From positions 620,001-684,000 of the forward strand of contig CAVZGN010000001.1 in NCBI GenBank assembly GCA_963774895.1: 64,000 nt of DNA. The letters are read 5' to 3'. Position 1 is the first letter of the stretch. Every line of letters starts with the position of its first letter. Under the pieces are notes generated by a model. That model saw nothing but the letters and a program-made list of their open reading frames with translations, did not search any database and had not been told where the DNA came from. Positions 1 through 8,489 of this stretch are shown one piece after another. The translations under genes and the position numbers were made by a program. The DNA is from REEB76 sp963774895 (GTDB taxonomy: Bacteria > Pseudomonadota > Gammaproteobacteria > Natronospirales > REEB76).

Positions 1-421
1 GGTAGCCAAACTCACCGATTTCTTGTTCAATGCGCACCGCCAGCTGTTGCAGTCGAGTGCGCAGGACCTTGTGGTAATCGCGGCCCAATGCATAGCGGGC
101 GATGTAGGCGCGATCTTTGTGTACTTCCAGCAGCCTGTCCGTATCCATGGCGTCTTCCGGCCAATAATCCATGCGCACGGAAATCACCCGCAAGGTTCCG
201 GGTACCAGTTCTGCCGGGCGGCTGCGGCGTATCCCATGACGTTGCATGTAATGCATCTCGCCGTGACGCTCTTGCCGGAGCCATTCCAGCAGGCGGCGTT
301 CATCTTCCGGCAATTGCACACCGCTGATGCCGGCTTGCTGGAAGCCCAGATCCTCCGCCCAGCCGCGGATGCGCCCGGTGAGCGCGCTGAGATCAGTGAT
401 AGAGAGGGCTTCAGGTTGCAT
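1..421 (-). CDS. queG: Epoxyqueuosine reductase QueG, N-terminal part
   Basis: Minus-strand reading frame starting with ATG at 421-419 and running off the left edge of the window, so only about 140 residues are visible. QueG reduces epoxyqueuosine to queuosine in tRNA wobble positions, using cobalamin and 4Fe-4S clusters. The visible part has the conserved segment ARYALGRDYHKVLR near residues 108-121, plus a GEMHYM segment near residue 55, both typical of the family. The cluster-binding and HEAT-like C-terminal parts lie outside the window. It is divergent from nnr with a 37-bp spacer, the same arrangement as yjeS/yjeF in E. coli, which supports the call. Confidence 0.88.
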   Translation of the reverse strand, partial: MQPEALSITDLSALTGRIRGWAEDLGFQQAGISGVQLPEDERRLLEWLRQERHGEMHYMQRHGIRRSRPAELVPGTLRVISVRMDYWPEDAMDTDRLLEVHKDRAYIARYALGRDYHKVLRTRLQQLAVRIEQEIGEFGY

Positions 422-446
422 GGGCTACCGCTGAGGGCATGCTGTA

Positions 447-452
447 TATAAT
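447..452 (+). promoter_or_regulatory. Candidate -10 element in front of nnr
   Basis: A perfect TATAAT ends six bases before the nnr ATG at 459. A start seven bases after the -10 would coincide with the ATG, and no Shine-Dalgarno sequence lies between them. No good -35 was found at the usual distance, so this is a weak prediction. Confidence 0.35.
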
Positions 453-458
453 GCTGCC

Positions 459-1928
459 ATGCGGACCATTTCCCAAGCGTTATATACGGCTGCCCAGATG
501 CGGGAGCTGGACCGCCGCGCCATCGAGCAAGGCGTCCCTGCCGAGGAACTCATGCGGCGGGCTGGCAAGGCGGCATGGCAGGCACTCGCAAGCCGCTGGC
601 CCGCGGCAAAAAAAATCGTGGTGTTGACCGGCACTGGTAACAATGCCGGCGACGGTTTGGTGCTGGCTGCGGAAGCATTGCGTGCACGCCGGCGCGTGAA
701 GGTCGTGACTGTGGGCGATGCAACCAAGCTTTCCGGTGCCGCCGCCAAGGCGCGCAAAAAATTCCTGGCAGTCAAGGGTAAGGAACAGAAATATTCAGGT
801 GCTACCCTGGATGACGGCGATGTCATCGTGGATGCGCTGCTGGGCACGGGCCTGGATCGGGCGGTACAGGATCAATGGGCCGAAGCCATACATCTGATCA
901 ATAACTGTGGCAAACCGGTAGTGGCGCTGGATATCCCTTCAGGGCTGAATGCCGACAGCGGCGCCGTCATGGGAGCGGCGGTGCAGGCCACATTGACCGT
1001 GACCTTCATCGGCAGGAAGGCAGGATTGTTCACCGGCCAGGGACCGACCTGTACGGGGGAGGTCGTGTTGGCAGGGCTAGAACTGCCGCCGCAGGTTTAC
1101 GCCAATGTCACCCCAGTTGCGCGCTGTATCGATGCAGCAGAACTGCATCTGCCACGGCGCGTGCGTTCGGCGCACAAAGGCCGTTTCGGTCACGTGCTGG
1201 TGATCGGCGGAGATATTGGCATGGGTGGATCGGTACACCTGACAGCGGCAGCTGCTCTGCGCAGCGGTGCCGGACTGGTGACAGTCGCTACCCGTCCGGC
1301 ACACGTGCCGCCATTGCTGGCAGGCTTGCCTGAGGCCATGGTGCATGGTCTGAAAAATGCTGCCGAGCTGTTGCCGCTCATCGAACGCGCCACGGTGATC
1401 GCCATCGGTCCGGGCCTCGGCCAGGATGATTGGGGCCGTATGTTACTGGCCATGGCTTTGGATACACAGCTGCCGCTGGTAGCGGATGCCGATGCACTCA
1501 ATCTGCTGGCGGCACATCCCATCGTTCGCGGTCAATGGGTGCTGACCCCCCACCCAGGGGAAGCCAGCCGCCTGCTCAAACGATCCATCAGTGAGATTCA
1601 GGCCGATCGCTATCAGTCAGCTCAGCAGTTGATTGAGCAGTATCGTGCCGTGGTGGTACTCAAGGGAGCCGGCAGCATCATAGCGGCCGCCGACGAGCTG
1701 CCGGCGGTATGCACCTTTGGTAACCCGGGGATGGCGGCACCCGGTATGGGCGATGCACTTACCGGCGTGATCGCAGCGCTGATCGCCCAGGGCTTAGCGT
1801 TGCCACAGGCAGCCCGGATGGGTGTCGCTTTGCACGCGTTGGCGGGAGACCGGGCAGCCGCCTACTGCGAGCGTGGTTTGATGGCGCGAGATCTGATCAG
1901 TAGTTTGCGCCACGTCATGAATCTGTGA
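459..1928 (+). CDS. nnr: Bifunctional NAD(P)H-hydrate epimerase / ADP-dependent NAD(P)H-hydrate dehydratase
   Basis: A 489-residue metabolite-repair enzyme of the YjeF family. It epimerises the R and S forms of NAD(P)H hydrate and dehydrates the S form back to NAD(P)H using ADP. The N-terminal YjeF_N domain (about 1-215) has the nucleotide-binding segment GTGNNAGDGL near residues 58-67 and DIPSGLNADSG near 158-168. The C-terminal ribokinase-like domain (about 235-485) has TPHPGEASRLL and the glycine-rich PGMGDALTG segment near 430. The length matches the fused bacterial form. The ATG at 459 was chosen because it fits the family N terminus. The stop overlaps the GTG start of tsaE by four bases, suggesting translational coupling. 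Confidence 0.95.
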   Translation: MRTISQALYTAAQMRELDRRAIEQGVPAEELMRRAGKAAWQALASRWPAAKKIVVLTGTGNNAGDGLVLAAEALRARRRVKVVTVGDATKLSGAAAKARKKFLAVKGKEQKYSGATLDDGDVIVDALLGTGLDRAVQDQWAEAIHLINNCGKPVVALDIPSGLNADSGAVMGAAVQATLTVTFIGRKAGLFTGQGPTCTGEVVLAGLELPPQVYANVTPVARCIDAAELHLPRRVRSAHKGRFGHVLVIGGDIGMGGSVHLTAAAALRSGAGLVTVATRPAHVPPLLAGLPEAMVHGLKNAAELLPLIERATVIAIGPGLGQDDWGRMLLAMALDTQLPLVADADALNLLAAHPIVRGQWVLTPHPGEASRLLKRSISEIQADRYQSAQQLIEQYRAVVVLKGAGSIIAAADELPAVCTFGNPGMAAPGMGDALTGVIAALIAQGLALPQAARMGVALHALAGDRAAAYCERGLMARDLISSLRHVMNL

Positions 1929-2422
1929 CTCAGTTTGTAGTGGAAGATGCGGCGGTCATGGATGCGCTGGGCATGCAGCTGGGACACGCCCTCAGCAGCG
2001 GCGCCGTGGTGTTTCTTACGGGTGAGCTGGGTGCCGGCAAAACCACGCTGGTGCGGGGTGTACTCCACGGACTGGGATATACCGCAGCGGTGCGCAGCCC
2101 AACGTATATGCTGATGGAAGGCTACGAAATCCAAGGCCGGATATTCCAGCATCTGGATCTGTATCGCATCCAGGATGCGGCAGAACTGGAGTTTTTAGGG
2201 GTTCGCGAACTGGACGATCCGGACCACTGGGTATTCGTGGAATGGCCCGAGCGGGGCCTACGACATCTACCCACCCCGGATCTGGAATTGAAGCTTGAAT
2301 TTCAGAGGTCCGGTCGCTGGATCGGGTTGAATGCCCGCAGCGAGCGGGGGCGTAGACTGGCGGAAGCCTGGCGGAGCAGGGCTCAAACCAAAGTGAAATC
2401 GGGTTTAGTCATCCAGGATTGA
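1925..2422 (+). CDS. tsaE: tRNA threonylcarbamoyladenosine biosynthesis ATPase TsaE
   Basis: A 165-residue P-loop ATPase (YjeE family) that works with TsaB, TsaC and TsaD to make t6A37 in ANN-decoding tRNAs. The Walker A segment GELGAGKTTL is at residues 33-42, preceded by a short beta strand as in the family. SPTYMLMEGY and FQHLDLYRI are further family segments. It starts with GTG, overlapping the nnr stop as GTGA, so it is very likely co-translated with nnr. The sequence is slightly longer at the C terminus than the E. coli protein (153 residues). Confidence 0.95.
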   Translation: MTQFVVEDAAVMDALGMQLGHALSSGAVVFLTGELGAGKTTLVRGVLHGLGYTAAVRSPTYMLMEGYEIQGRIFQHLDLYRIQDAAELEFLGVRELDDPDHWVFVEWPERGLRHLPTPDLELKLEFQRSGRWIGLNARSERGRRLAEAWRSRAQTKVKSGLVIQD

Positions 2423-2484
2423 GTGCTTTTCTAAGGACTCGCTCTAAGTTTCAACTGTATCTCCATAAATTCATTGATAAAAAC

Positions 2485-2512
2485 TTGAATTTCGATGGGG
2501 ATCATGTATAAC
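2485..2512 (+). promoter_or_regulatory. Predicted promoter of the amidase gene
   Basis: TTGAAT (2485-2490) and TATAAC (2507-2512) are separated by 16 bp. The expected transcript start is at about 2519-2520, which is the amidase ATG itself. No ribosome-binding site is visible between the -10 and the ATG. Confidence 0.5.
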
Positions 2513-2519
2513 TATCCGC

Positions 2520-3770
2520 ATGACCACAAAATGCGGTGTGGGCCTGAAGGCATTACTAACGCTGGCACTGTTCTGGCCAGTGATGCTATCGGCCGCCCCG
2601 GTAAACCTGATGCGGGCGCAGTTCCTACCAGTCGATGGTCAGCCGGGCCTGATATTCGACTTCTCCGGGCCGGTGGAGCACCGGCTCTTTACGCTCAGCA
2701 ACCCCAACCGTATCGTCATCGATATCGATAACGCGCGTCTGGCTGCAGCCTTGCCGGCTGGGCAGGGCGTGGTCAAGGACCTGCGCAGCGCGGTCCACGA
2801 CCAGAGCGGTTTGCGCGTGGTGCTGGATCTGAGTTCCCGCGCCATACCGCGCAGCCAGTTACGGAACACGGCATCCGGTGCGCAGCTGGTGGTAAGTCTG
2901 TATGCCAACAGCCCACAAATTGACCGCAAGCCGGTACTTACGGCGGCCACTGCTGTACCCAAGACCGGTCGTGACATCGTGGTCGCCATAGACCCGGGCC
3001 ACGGCGGTATGGATTCCGGCGCCCGCGGTCCTCACGGCATCATGGAGAAGACCATCACCCTGGAGATCGCCCGCCAGTTGGCTGCACAGGTGGCCAAGCA
3101 GCCTGGGTTCAAACCTTTCCTGACCCGCGACGGTGACTATTACCTGACCTTGCGCCAGCGCATCGATCGCGCACGCGCCGCCCACGCGGACATCTTCGTC
3201 TCCATACACTGCGATGCTTCGCGTGATCACCAGGCCGACGGCGCGACCGTGTACGCACTTTCCATGCACGGTGCCAGCAGTGAACAAGCACGTCTGCTGG
3301 CGGAACGCGAGAACGATTCCGATCTGTTGGGCGGCGTGAACCTGTCCGACAAGAGCGACATGCTCGCCTCGGTATTGCTGGATCTTTCCCAGACCGCCAC
3401 CATCGGCGCCAGCCTGGATGTGGGTAATCGCGTAGCGCGTCAACTTTCACGGCTCGGGTCCATGCATCGCGAAGAGGTGCAGCAGGCAGCCTTCGTGGTA
3501 CTCAAGTCGCCGGATGTCCCTTCGATACTGGTGGAGACCAATTACATCACCAATCCCCGTAAAGCCAGCCTGCTCAAGACCTCCAGCTATCAGGATAAGA
3601 TTGCCGATGCAATACTCAGCGGTGTGACCGATTACTTCAATCAGTATCCACCGCCGGGCACCGAACTGGCCATAACCAAAGCACATAACCAGCAAGGCGT
3701 ACCGGTTGCCGGTACAGCGCAGGAACCCGCGGATTACAGCGTCGCCAGCCGCACTCAACGCAACCAATAA
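2520..3770 (+). CDS. amiC: N-acetylmuramoyl-L-alanine amidase (AmiB/AmiC type)
   Basis: A 416-residue periplasmic amidase that cuts septal peptidoglycan between MurNAc and the stem peptide. A signal peptide ends near residue 26 (LSAA-PVNL). An AMIN domain follows (about 28-130), then an Amidase_3 catalytic domain (about 152-375). Zinc ligands are seen in DPGHGG (His161), the Glu in IMEKT (about 176) and the His in FVSIHCDA; the catalytic Glu is in SILVETNYITNP. The insertion EQARLLAERENDSD...SVLLDLSQ (about 255-290) matches the autoinhibitory helix of divisome-activated amidases. There is no LysM tail, so it resembles AmiC, although it occupies the amiB position next to mutL. ATG 2520 is the only good start before the signal peptide. 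Confidence 0.93.
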   Translation: MTTKCGVGLKALLTLALFWPVMLSAAPVNLMRAQFLPVDGQPGLIFDFSGPVEHRLFTLSNPNRIVIDIDNARLAAALPAGQGVVKDLRSAVHDQSGLRVVLDLSSRAIPRSQLRNTASGAQLVVSLYANSPQIDRKPVLTAATAVPKTGRDIVVAIDPGHGGMDSGARGPHGIMEKTITLEIARQLAAQVAKQPGFKPFLTRDGDYYLTLRQRIDRARAAHADIFVSIHCDASRDHQADGATVYALSMHGASSEQARLLAERENDSDLLGGVNLSDKSDMLASVLLDLSQTATIGASLDVGNRVARQLSRLGSMHREEVQQAAFVVLKSPDVPSILVETNYITNPRKASLLKTSSYQDKIADAILSGVTDYFNQYPPPGTELAITKAHNQQGVPVAGTAQEPADYSVASRTQRNQ

Positions 3771-3836
3771 ACTTCCATTGTTTATTCAATAGCCGCAAGC
3801 CGCTAAGCTAGACGCTTGGCGTTGCAGCGGTGTCCC

Positions 3837-5600
3837 ATGTCGATCCGATTGTTACCACCCCAGCTCATCAACCAGATCGCCGCCGGCGAAGTGGTGGAGC
3901 GGCCGGCCTCGGTGGTGAAGGAGTTGCTGGAAAACAGCCTGGATGCCGGCGCCACGCGCATCGATGTGGAGCTGGAAAAAGGCGGAACCCGGTTGATCCG
4001 GGTGCGCGATGACGGCGGCGGTATTCACAAAGCAGAGCTGAATATGGCGCTGGCGCGGCATGCCACCAGCAAGATCGCCAGTCTCGACGATCTGGAGCGG
4101 GTGGCGACGCTGGGTTTTCGCGGTGAAGCCTTGCCCAGTATCGGCGCCGTGGCGCGCCTGAGCCTGACTTCACGCACCCGCGACCATGAGCATGGCTGGC
4201 GTATCGAGGGCGACGGTCATGGGCATTACAGCCAGCCGCAACCGGCGCCACACCCGCTCGGCACCAGCGTGGAAGTGCATGAACTGTTCTTCAATACGCC
4301 GGCGCGCCGCAAATTCCTGCGCAGCGAAGCCACTGAATTCGGCCATGTGGATACCATACTGCGGCGCATGGCATTGGCACGCATGGATGTGGCGCTGCAT
4401 GCACGCCACAACCAGCGTGGCGTGTACGCGCTGGCGGCAGCCGGCGAACAGCGCGAACGCGAGGCACGGGTCGCGGTGCTGCTGGGCAAGGAATTTACCG
4501 CGCATGCCCTGTTCATCACCCATGCCATGAGCGGATTGATGCTGCGCGGCTGGATCGCCCGACCCATATTTTCCCGTAGTCAGCCGGATATGCAGTTTTT
4601 CTACGTCAACGGGCGCATGGTGCGCGACAAATTACTGGCACACGCCCTGAAACTTGCGTATCACGATGTGCTGTTCCATGGACGCCATCCGGCCTACGTG
4701 CTGTATCTGGAGTTGGATCCGGCGCGTGTGGATGTGAATGCCCACCCGGCCAAGTACGAAGTGCGTTTCCGTGACAGCCGGCTGGTGCACGATTACGTAT
4801 TCCGCACAGTGGAAGCAGCGCTGAAGGAAACTTCGCCCAAGCCGTTGGCGGAATCCGGGCCGGCGGCGGTACTGCGGTCATCCTCTGCCACGCCGATAGT
4901 GGGCATGCGATCGCAACAACCGATCGGGCTGCGGGTAGCGGAGGATCTGGCCGGTTATGCAAAGCTGCATGCTCAATGCTCTATTCCGGAGACATCGCCG
5001 GATGACACCCGTGACATACCGCCGCTGGGCTTTGCGCTCGCGCAATTGCATGGGGTCTATATCTTGGCCGCCGGCCGTGATGGTCTGGTACTGGTGGACA
5101 TGCACGCCGCCCATGAGCGCATCACCTATGAGCGCATGAAGAAATCCCTGGAGTCGGGGCGTGTGGTCTCCCAGCCGTTGCTGGTGCCGATGAGCATGAG
5201 CGTCAGCCGCCGCGAGGCGGAACTTGCCGACACAGCGTCGGCCGGCCTTGCAGACGTGGGTTTCGTGGTGGAGCGCCGTGGTCCCGAGACGCTGGTGATA
5301 CGCGAAGTCCCGGCATTGCTTGCTGGCGAGGATGTGGCGCAGTTGCTGCGTGACCTGCTGGCCGACATCATCGAAAATGGAATTAGCCGACGAGTACAAG
5401 CGGCACTGGAGCATGTGCTTGCAACTCGCGCGTGCCATACTTCGGTACGCGCGCATCGCGAACTGACTCTCGCGGAGATGAATGCCCTGTTACGCGAGAT
5501 GGAACGTACCCCGCGTGCCGACCAGTGCAACCATGGACGGCCCACCTGGAAGAATCTGAGCATGGCGGAGCTCGACAAGCTGTTCCTGCGTGGCCGATGA
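3837..5600 (+). CDS. mutL: DNA mismatch repair protein MutL
   Basis: A 587-residue GHKL ATPase that couples MutS mismatch recognition to strand incision. The N-terminal motifs are KELLENSLDAGA (about 30-41), DDGGGI and TLGFRGEAL. The C-terminal dimerisation domain contains DMHAAHERITYE at about 421-432, which fits the DMHA(x)2E(x)4E endonuclease motif known from Pseudomonas MutL and absent from E. coli MutL. ACHTSVRAH and CNHGRPT near the end are also family segments. The ATG at 3837 is preferred over a TTG seven codons upstream because homologues start at MSIRLLPP. It lies between ami and miaA, as in many gammaproteobacteria. Confidence 0.96.
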   Translation: MSIRLLPPQLINQIAAGEVVERPASVVKELLENSLDAGATRIDVELEKGGTRLIRVRDDGGGIHKAELNMALARHATSKIASLDDLERVATLGFRGEALPSIGAVARLSLTSRTRDHEHGWRIEGDGHGHYSQPQPAPHPLGTSVEVHELFFNTPARRKFLRSEATEFGHVDTILRRMALARMDVALHARHNQRGVYALAAAGEQREREARVAVLLGKEFTAHALFITHAMSGLMLRGWIARPIFSRSQPDMQFFYVNGRMVRDKLLAHALKLAYHDVLFHGRHPAYVLYLELDPARVDVNAHPAKYEVRFRDSRLVHDYVFRTVEAALKETSPKPLAESGPAAVLRSSSATPIVGMRSQQPIGLRVAEDLAGYAKLHAQCSIPETSPDDTRDIPPLGFALAQLHGVYILAAGRDGLVLVDMHAAHERITYERMKKSLESGRVVSQPLLVPMSMSVSRREAELADTASAGLADVGFVVERRGPETLVIREVPALLAGEDVAQLLRDLLADIIENGISRRVQAALEHVLATRACHTSVRAHRELTLAEMNALLREMERTPRADQCNHGRPTWKNLSMAELDKLFLRGR

Positions 5601-5701
5601 GATACGAAGCAGCCGTCGTCCTGTGATGCATGCCCGAATGATTCAGCGATTCTTTATATAGAGCTACGCTTGGATTTCCAGACACTGTTTGTGGATTGCA
5701 A

Positions 5702-6652
5702 ATGAGTAGCGCACCTCTGCCACCGGCGATCTTGCTCATGGGCCCGACTGCTTCCGGCAAGACCGCGCTGGCTGTGGATCTGGTCAAGCAGTTCCCTTGC
5801 GAGATCATCAGCGTGGATTCGGCCATGATCTATAGCGGCATGGATATCGGTACCGCAAAGCCCGGCGCGGATATCCTGCGTATTGCGCCCCATCGGCTCA
5901 TCGATATCTGTGATCCTGCCGAAAGTTATTCCGCGGGCCGGTTCCGCGAGGACGCACTGCGGGCCATGCGGGAGATCACAGGCGGGGGCCGGATACCGCT
6001 TCTGGTTGGCGGGACCATGCTGTATTTCCATGCTTTGCAGCACGGGCTGGCCGACTTGCCGGTCGCCGACTTGAAGATTCGCGCGCAACTGGATAGACGC
6101 GCGGCTGTCGTAGGTTGGCCGGCCTTGCATGCGGAACTGGCGGAGGTCGATCCGATGGCCGCAGCGCGGATCAACGCCAATGATTCGCAACGTATCCAGC
6201 GCGCACTGGAAATTTATTATGTCACCGGCCGGCGCATGTCGGAACTGCATGACAGCAGCGCTGTCCAAATCTTGCCCTATCGTCTTATTAAATTGGCGAT
6301 GTCGCCATCGAGTCGCGGATTGCTGCATGCGCGCATCGAACAACGGTTCCATGACATGCTGGTGAGGGGATTTGTGAAGGAGGTAGCAGGCTTACGTGCG
6401 CGCGGTGATTTGACCATCAATCACAGCTCCATGCGCTCGGTGGGTTACCGCCAGTTATGGCAGCATCTGGATGGCGACGGCAGTCTGGAGACGGCGGTGC
6501 AACGAGGGATCGTAGCCACGCGCCGCTTCGCCAAGCGTCAATTGACTTGGTTGCGAGCTGCAACCGATGTCCGTTGGTTGCAGTGCGATGCCCCGGGTGT
6601 GTCAGATGACGCGCAGTTGCTGTTAAAACAGGCGCTGGCGGGCAGAGCCTGA
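5702..6652 (+). CDS. miaA: tRNA dimethylallyltransferase MiaA
   Basis: A 316-residue enzyme that transfers an isopentenyl group from DMAPP to A37 of tRNAs reading UNN codons (i6A37). The P-loop GPTASGKT is at residues 14-21. ISVDSAMIYSGMDIGTAKP is the conserved substrate-binding region, and RRFAKRQLTWLR marks the C-terminal part. The ATG at 5702 is used rather than the TTG two codons earlier. A miaE gene lies at 54.7 kb in the same window, so this modification is probably taken on to the hydroxylated form. It precedes hfq, the usual arrangement. Confidence 0.96.
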   Translation: MSSAPLPPAILLMGPTASGKTALAVDLVKQFPCEIISVDSAMIYSGMDIGTAKPGADILRIAPHRLIDICDPAESYSAGRFREDALRAMREITGGGRIPLLVGGTMLYFHALQHGLADLPVADLKIRAQLDRRAAVVGWPALHAELAEVDPMAAARINANDSQRIQRALEIYYVTGRRMSELHDSSAVQILPYRLIKLAMSPSSRGLLHARIEQRFHDMLVRGFVKEVAGLRARGDLTINHSSMRSVGYRQLWQHLDGDGSLETAVQRGIVATRRFAKRQLTWLRAATDVRWLQCDAPGVSDDAQLLLKQALAGRA

Positions 6653-6663
6653 GGGCGCTGTGT

Positions 6664-6690
6664 TACAATCTTGTAGTGTTTAAATACAAG
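6664..6690 (+). promoter_or_regulatory. Possible hfq promoter -10 and inverted repeat
   Basis: TACAAT at 6664-6669 is a candidate -10. It is followed at once by an inverted repeat, CTTGTA (6670-6675) and TACAAG (6685-6690), with a 9-base AT-rich centre. The repeat lies about 60 bases before the hfq start and could be a regulatory site or a leader hairpin. No convincing -35 was identified. Confidence 0.3.
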
Positions 6691-6750
6691 AACTAAGCCG
6701 ACCATGAGGCTTACTTTATGACGGACATAACTAAAATTAGGAGAAAAGAC

Positions 6751-7008
6751 ATGGCCAAAGGTCAGTCCCTGCAGGAACCTTTTCTGAACACACTGCGTCG
6801 GGACAAAATCCCGGTATCGATTTATCTTGTCAACGGCATCAAGCTGCAAGGACAGGTCGAATCCTTCGACCAATTCGTTATCCTGCTCAAGAACAGCGTG
6901 AGCCAGATGGTGTACAAACACGCCATTTCCACCGTAGTGCCGAGCCGCAACGTGAACATGGCGCCGGATGAGGGTGGTGGCGAAGCCAACGGCGTGAGCG
7001 CCCCATAA
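6751..7008 (+). CDS. hfq: RNA chaperone Hfq
   Basis: An 85-residue Sm-like protein that forms a hexamer and pairs small RNAs with target mRNAs. It begins MAKGQSLQEPFLNTLRR, has the Sm1 region (VSIYLVNGIKLQGQVESFD) and the Sm2 motif YKHAIST near residues 55-61. The C-terminal tail after VVPSRNV is short, about 18 residues, much shorter than in E. coli. The ATG at 6751 follows TTAGGAG by about ten bases. An in-frame upstream ATG at 6718 is rejected because Hfq homologues start at MAKG. Confidence 0.97.
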   Translation: MAKGQSLQEPFLNTLRRDKIPVSIYLVNGIKLQGQVESFDQFVILLKNSVSQMVYKHAISTVVPSRNVNMAPDEGGGEANGVSAP

Positions 7009-7027
7009 CGCATGCCGAGGCCGCGCA

Positions 7028-8311
7028 TTGTTTGAGCGTCCGAAGAGCGGTGAACGAGCCGTTTTGGTTCACCTCAATCTCGATCCTGCGACCGGTGACG
7101 AGCTCCTCCAGGAATTCACCGAGCTTGCAAAAACCGCCGGTGCAGAAGTGCAGGCCACAATCATCGGCAGCCGGCGGGTGCCGGAAGCGCATTTCTTCAT
7201 TGGCGAAGGCAAGGCTGCGGAAGTACAGGCCAAGGTAGTGGAAACCCGGGCGGATCTGGTGCTGGTGAATCACACGCTCTCACCCAGCCAGGAACGCAAT
7301 CTGGAGAAATTCCTGAGTTGCCGTGTATTGGATCGCACCAGCCTGATTCTGGATATCTTTGCGCAACGCGCGCGCAGTTTCGAAGGCAAGCTGCAGGTGG
7401 AACTCGCCCAGCACCGGCATCTGGCCACGCGTCTGGTGCGCGGCTGGACGCACCTGGAACGTCAGCGCGGCGGCAGCATCGGTCTGCGCGGTCCCGGCGA
7501 AACCCAATTGGAGACCGACCGCCGACTTATAGGCAAACGCATCCAGCAATTGGCGAAACGCTTGCAGCGCATGCGCGAACAGCGAGATCAGGGGCGGCGC
7601 ACGCGGGTACGCCGGGCGGTACCCACCATATCGCTGGTGGGCTATACCAATGCCGGCAAGTCAACGTTGTTCAATGCGCTCACCGGCGCAGACATGCTGG
7701 TCGCCGATCAACTGTTCGCGACCCTGGATACCACGCTGCGCCGCCTGCCTCTCGACAAAGGACCTGAAGCGGTGCTGGCGGATACCGTGGGCTTTATCCG
7801 CGAGCTGCCTCACGATCTGGTGGCGGCATTCCGTTCCACTCTCCAGGAGACCGAGGAGGCGGCGTTGCTGTTGCATGTGGTGGATGCCAGCGACCCGCAA
7901 CGCGACACCTATATTGATACTGTGAATCAGGTGCTGGCGGAAATCGGCGCGCGCTCTATCCCGCAACTCGAGGTGTTCAACAAAATTGACGTCACCGGAC
8001 AATCACCGGCTGTCGAGTACGGTCCGGACGGCATGCCGCGTCGCATATGGGTTTCAGCCCACACCGGCGCCGGTCTGGAACAACTGGGAAAAGTCATCGA
8101 AGCACGGTTGCGCCGCGAGACCGTGCATGGCTGGTTGCGGCTGGCACCGGCCAAGAGCCGCGCACGCGCCGCACTCTTTCAGCTCGGTGCGGTTCGCGGC
8201 GAACAGCTGGACGAGGATGGCAGTTTTCTGCTGCAGGTGGAATTGCCGCGCAGCGATTACCAGCGCTTCTGCCATCGCGAGGGACTGAGTCCATCCTTGC
8301 TGACAGGCTGA
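7028..8311 (+). CDS. hflX: GTPase HflX
   Basis: A 427-residue ribosome-associated GTPase that splits stalled ribosomes under stress. The N-terminal ATP-binding-like domain (about 1-195) includes the conserved GGSIGLRGPGETQLETDRR segment. The G domain has G1 GYTNAGKSTLFNAL near 205-218, G3 DTVGFIRELP and G4 NKID. The start is a rare TTG at 7028: the predicted N terminus MFERPKSGERAVLVH matches the family start MFDR...GEQAVLVH, and GAGG at 7017-7020 is well placed. It is 19 bp after hfq, so it is probably in the same operon. Confidence 0.95.
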   Translation: MFERPKSGERAVLVHLNLDPATGDELLQEFTELAKTAGAEVQATIIGSRRVPEAHFFIGEGKAAEVQAKVVETRADLVLVNHTLSPSQERNLEKFLSCRVLDRTSLILDIFAQRARSFEGKLQVELAQHRHLATRLVRGWTHLERQRGGSIGLRGPGETQLETDRRLIGKRIQQLAKRLQRMREQRDQGRRTRVRRAVPTISLVGYTNAGKSTLFNALTGADMLVADQLFATLDTTLRRLPLDKGPEAVLADTVGFIRELPHDLVAAFRSTLQETEEAALLLHVVDASDPQRDTYIDTVNQVLAEIGARSIPQLEVFNKIDVTGQSPAVEYGPDGMPRRIWVSAHTGAGLEQLGKVIEARLRRETVHGWLRLAPAKSRARAALFQLGAVRGEQLDEDGSFLLQVELPRSDYQRFCHREGLSPSLLTG

Positions 8312-8402
8312 CAAGCGGATTGCTTATTATGCCAGCCGCTGGTCATGCAAGGCATACAGATTATGTTTCTGCAAGCGACAGCGACATGCGGAATGCTGAG
8401 AA

Positions 8403-8430
8403 CCGGAGCTAGCACTCCGGATTGTGTTTT
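8403..8430 (+). terminator. Candidate terminator after hflX
   Basis: A perfect 6-bp stem, CCGGAG (8403-8408) and CTCCGG (8415-8420), with a 6-base loop, is followed by ATTGTGTTTT. It lies in the 178-bp gap between hflX and hflK. Further on, TATATAAC near 8459-8466 may be the -10 of hflK. This suggests that hflK-hflC is transcribed separately from hfq-hflX. Confidence 0.5.
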
Positions 8431-8489
8431 GGGATAAACCTGGATATTTTTACCAGAATATATAACTGACTGTATGGGAGTGCACCGCC

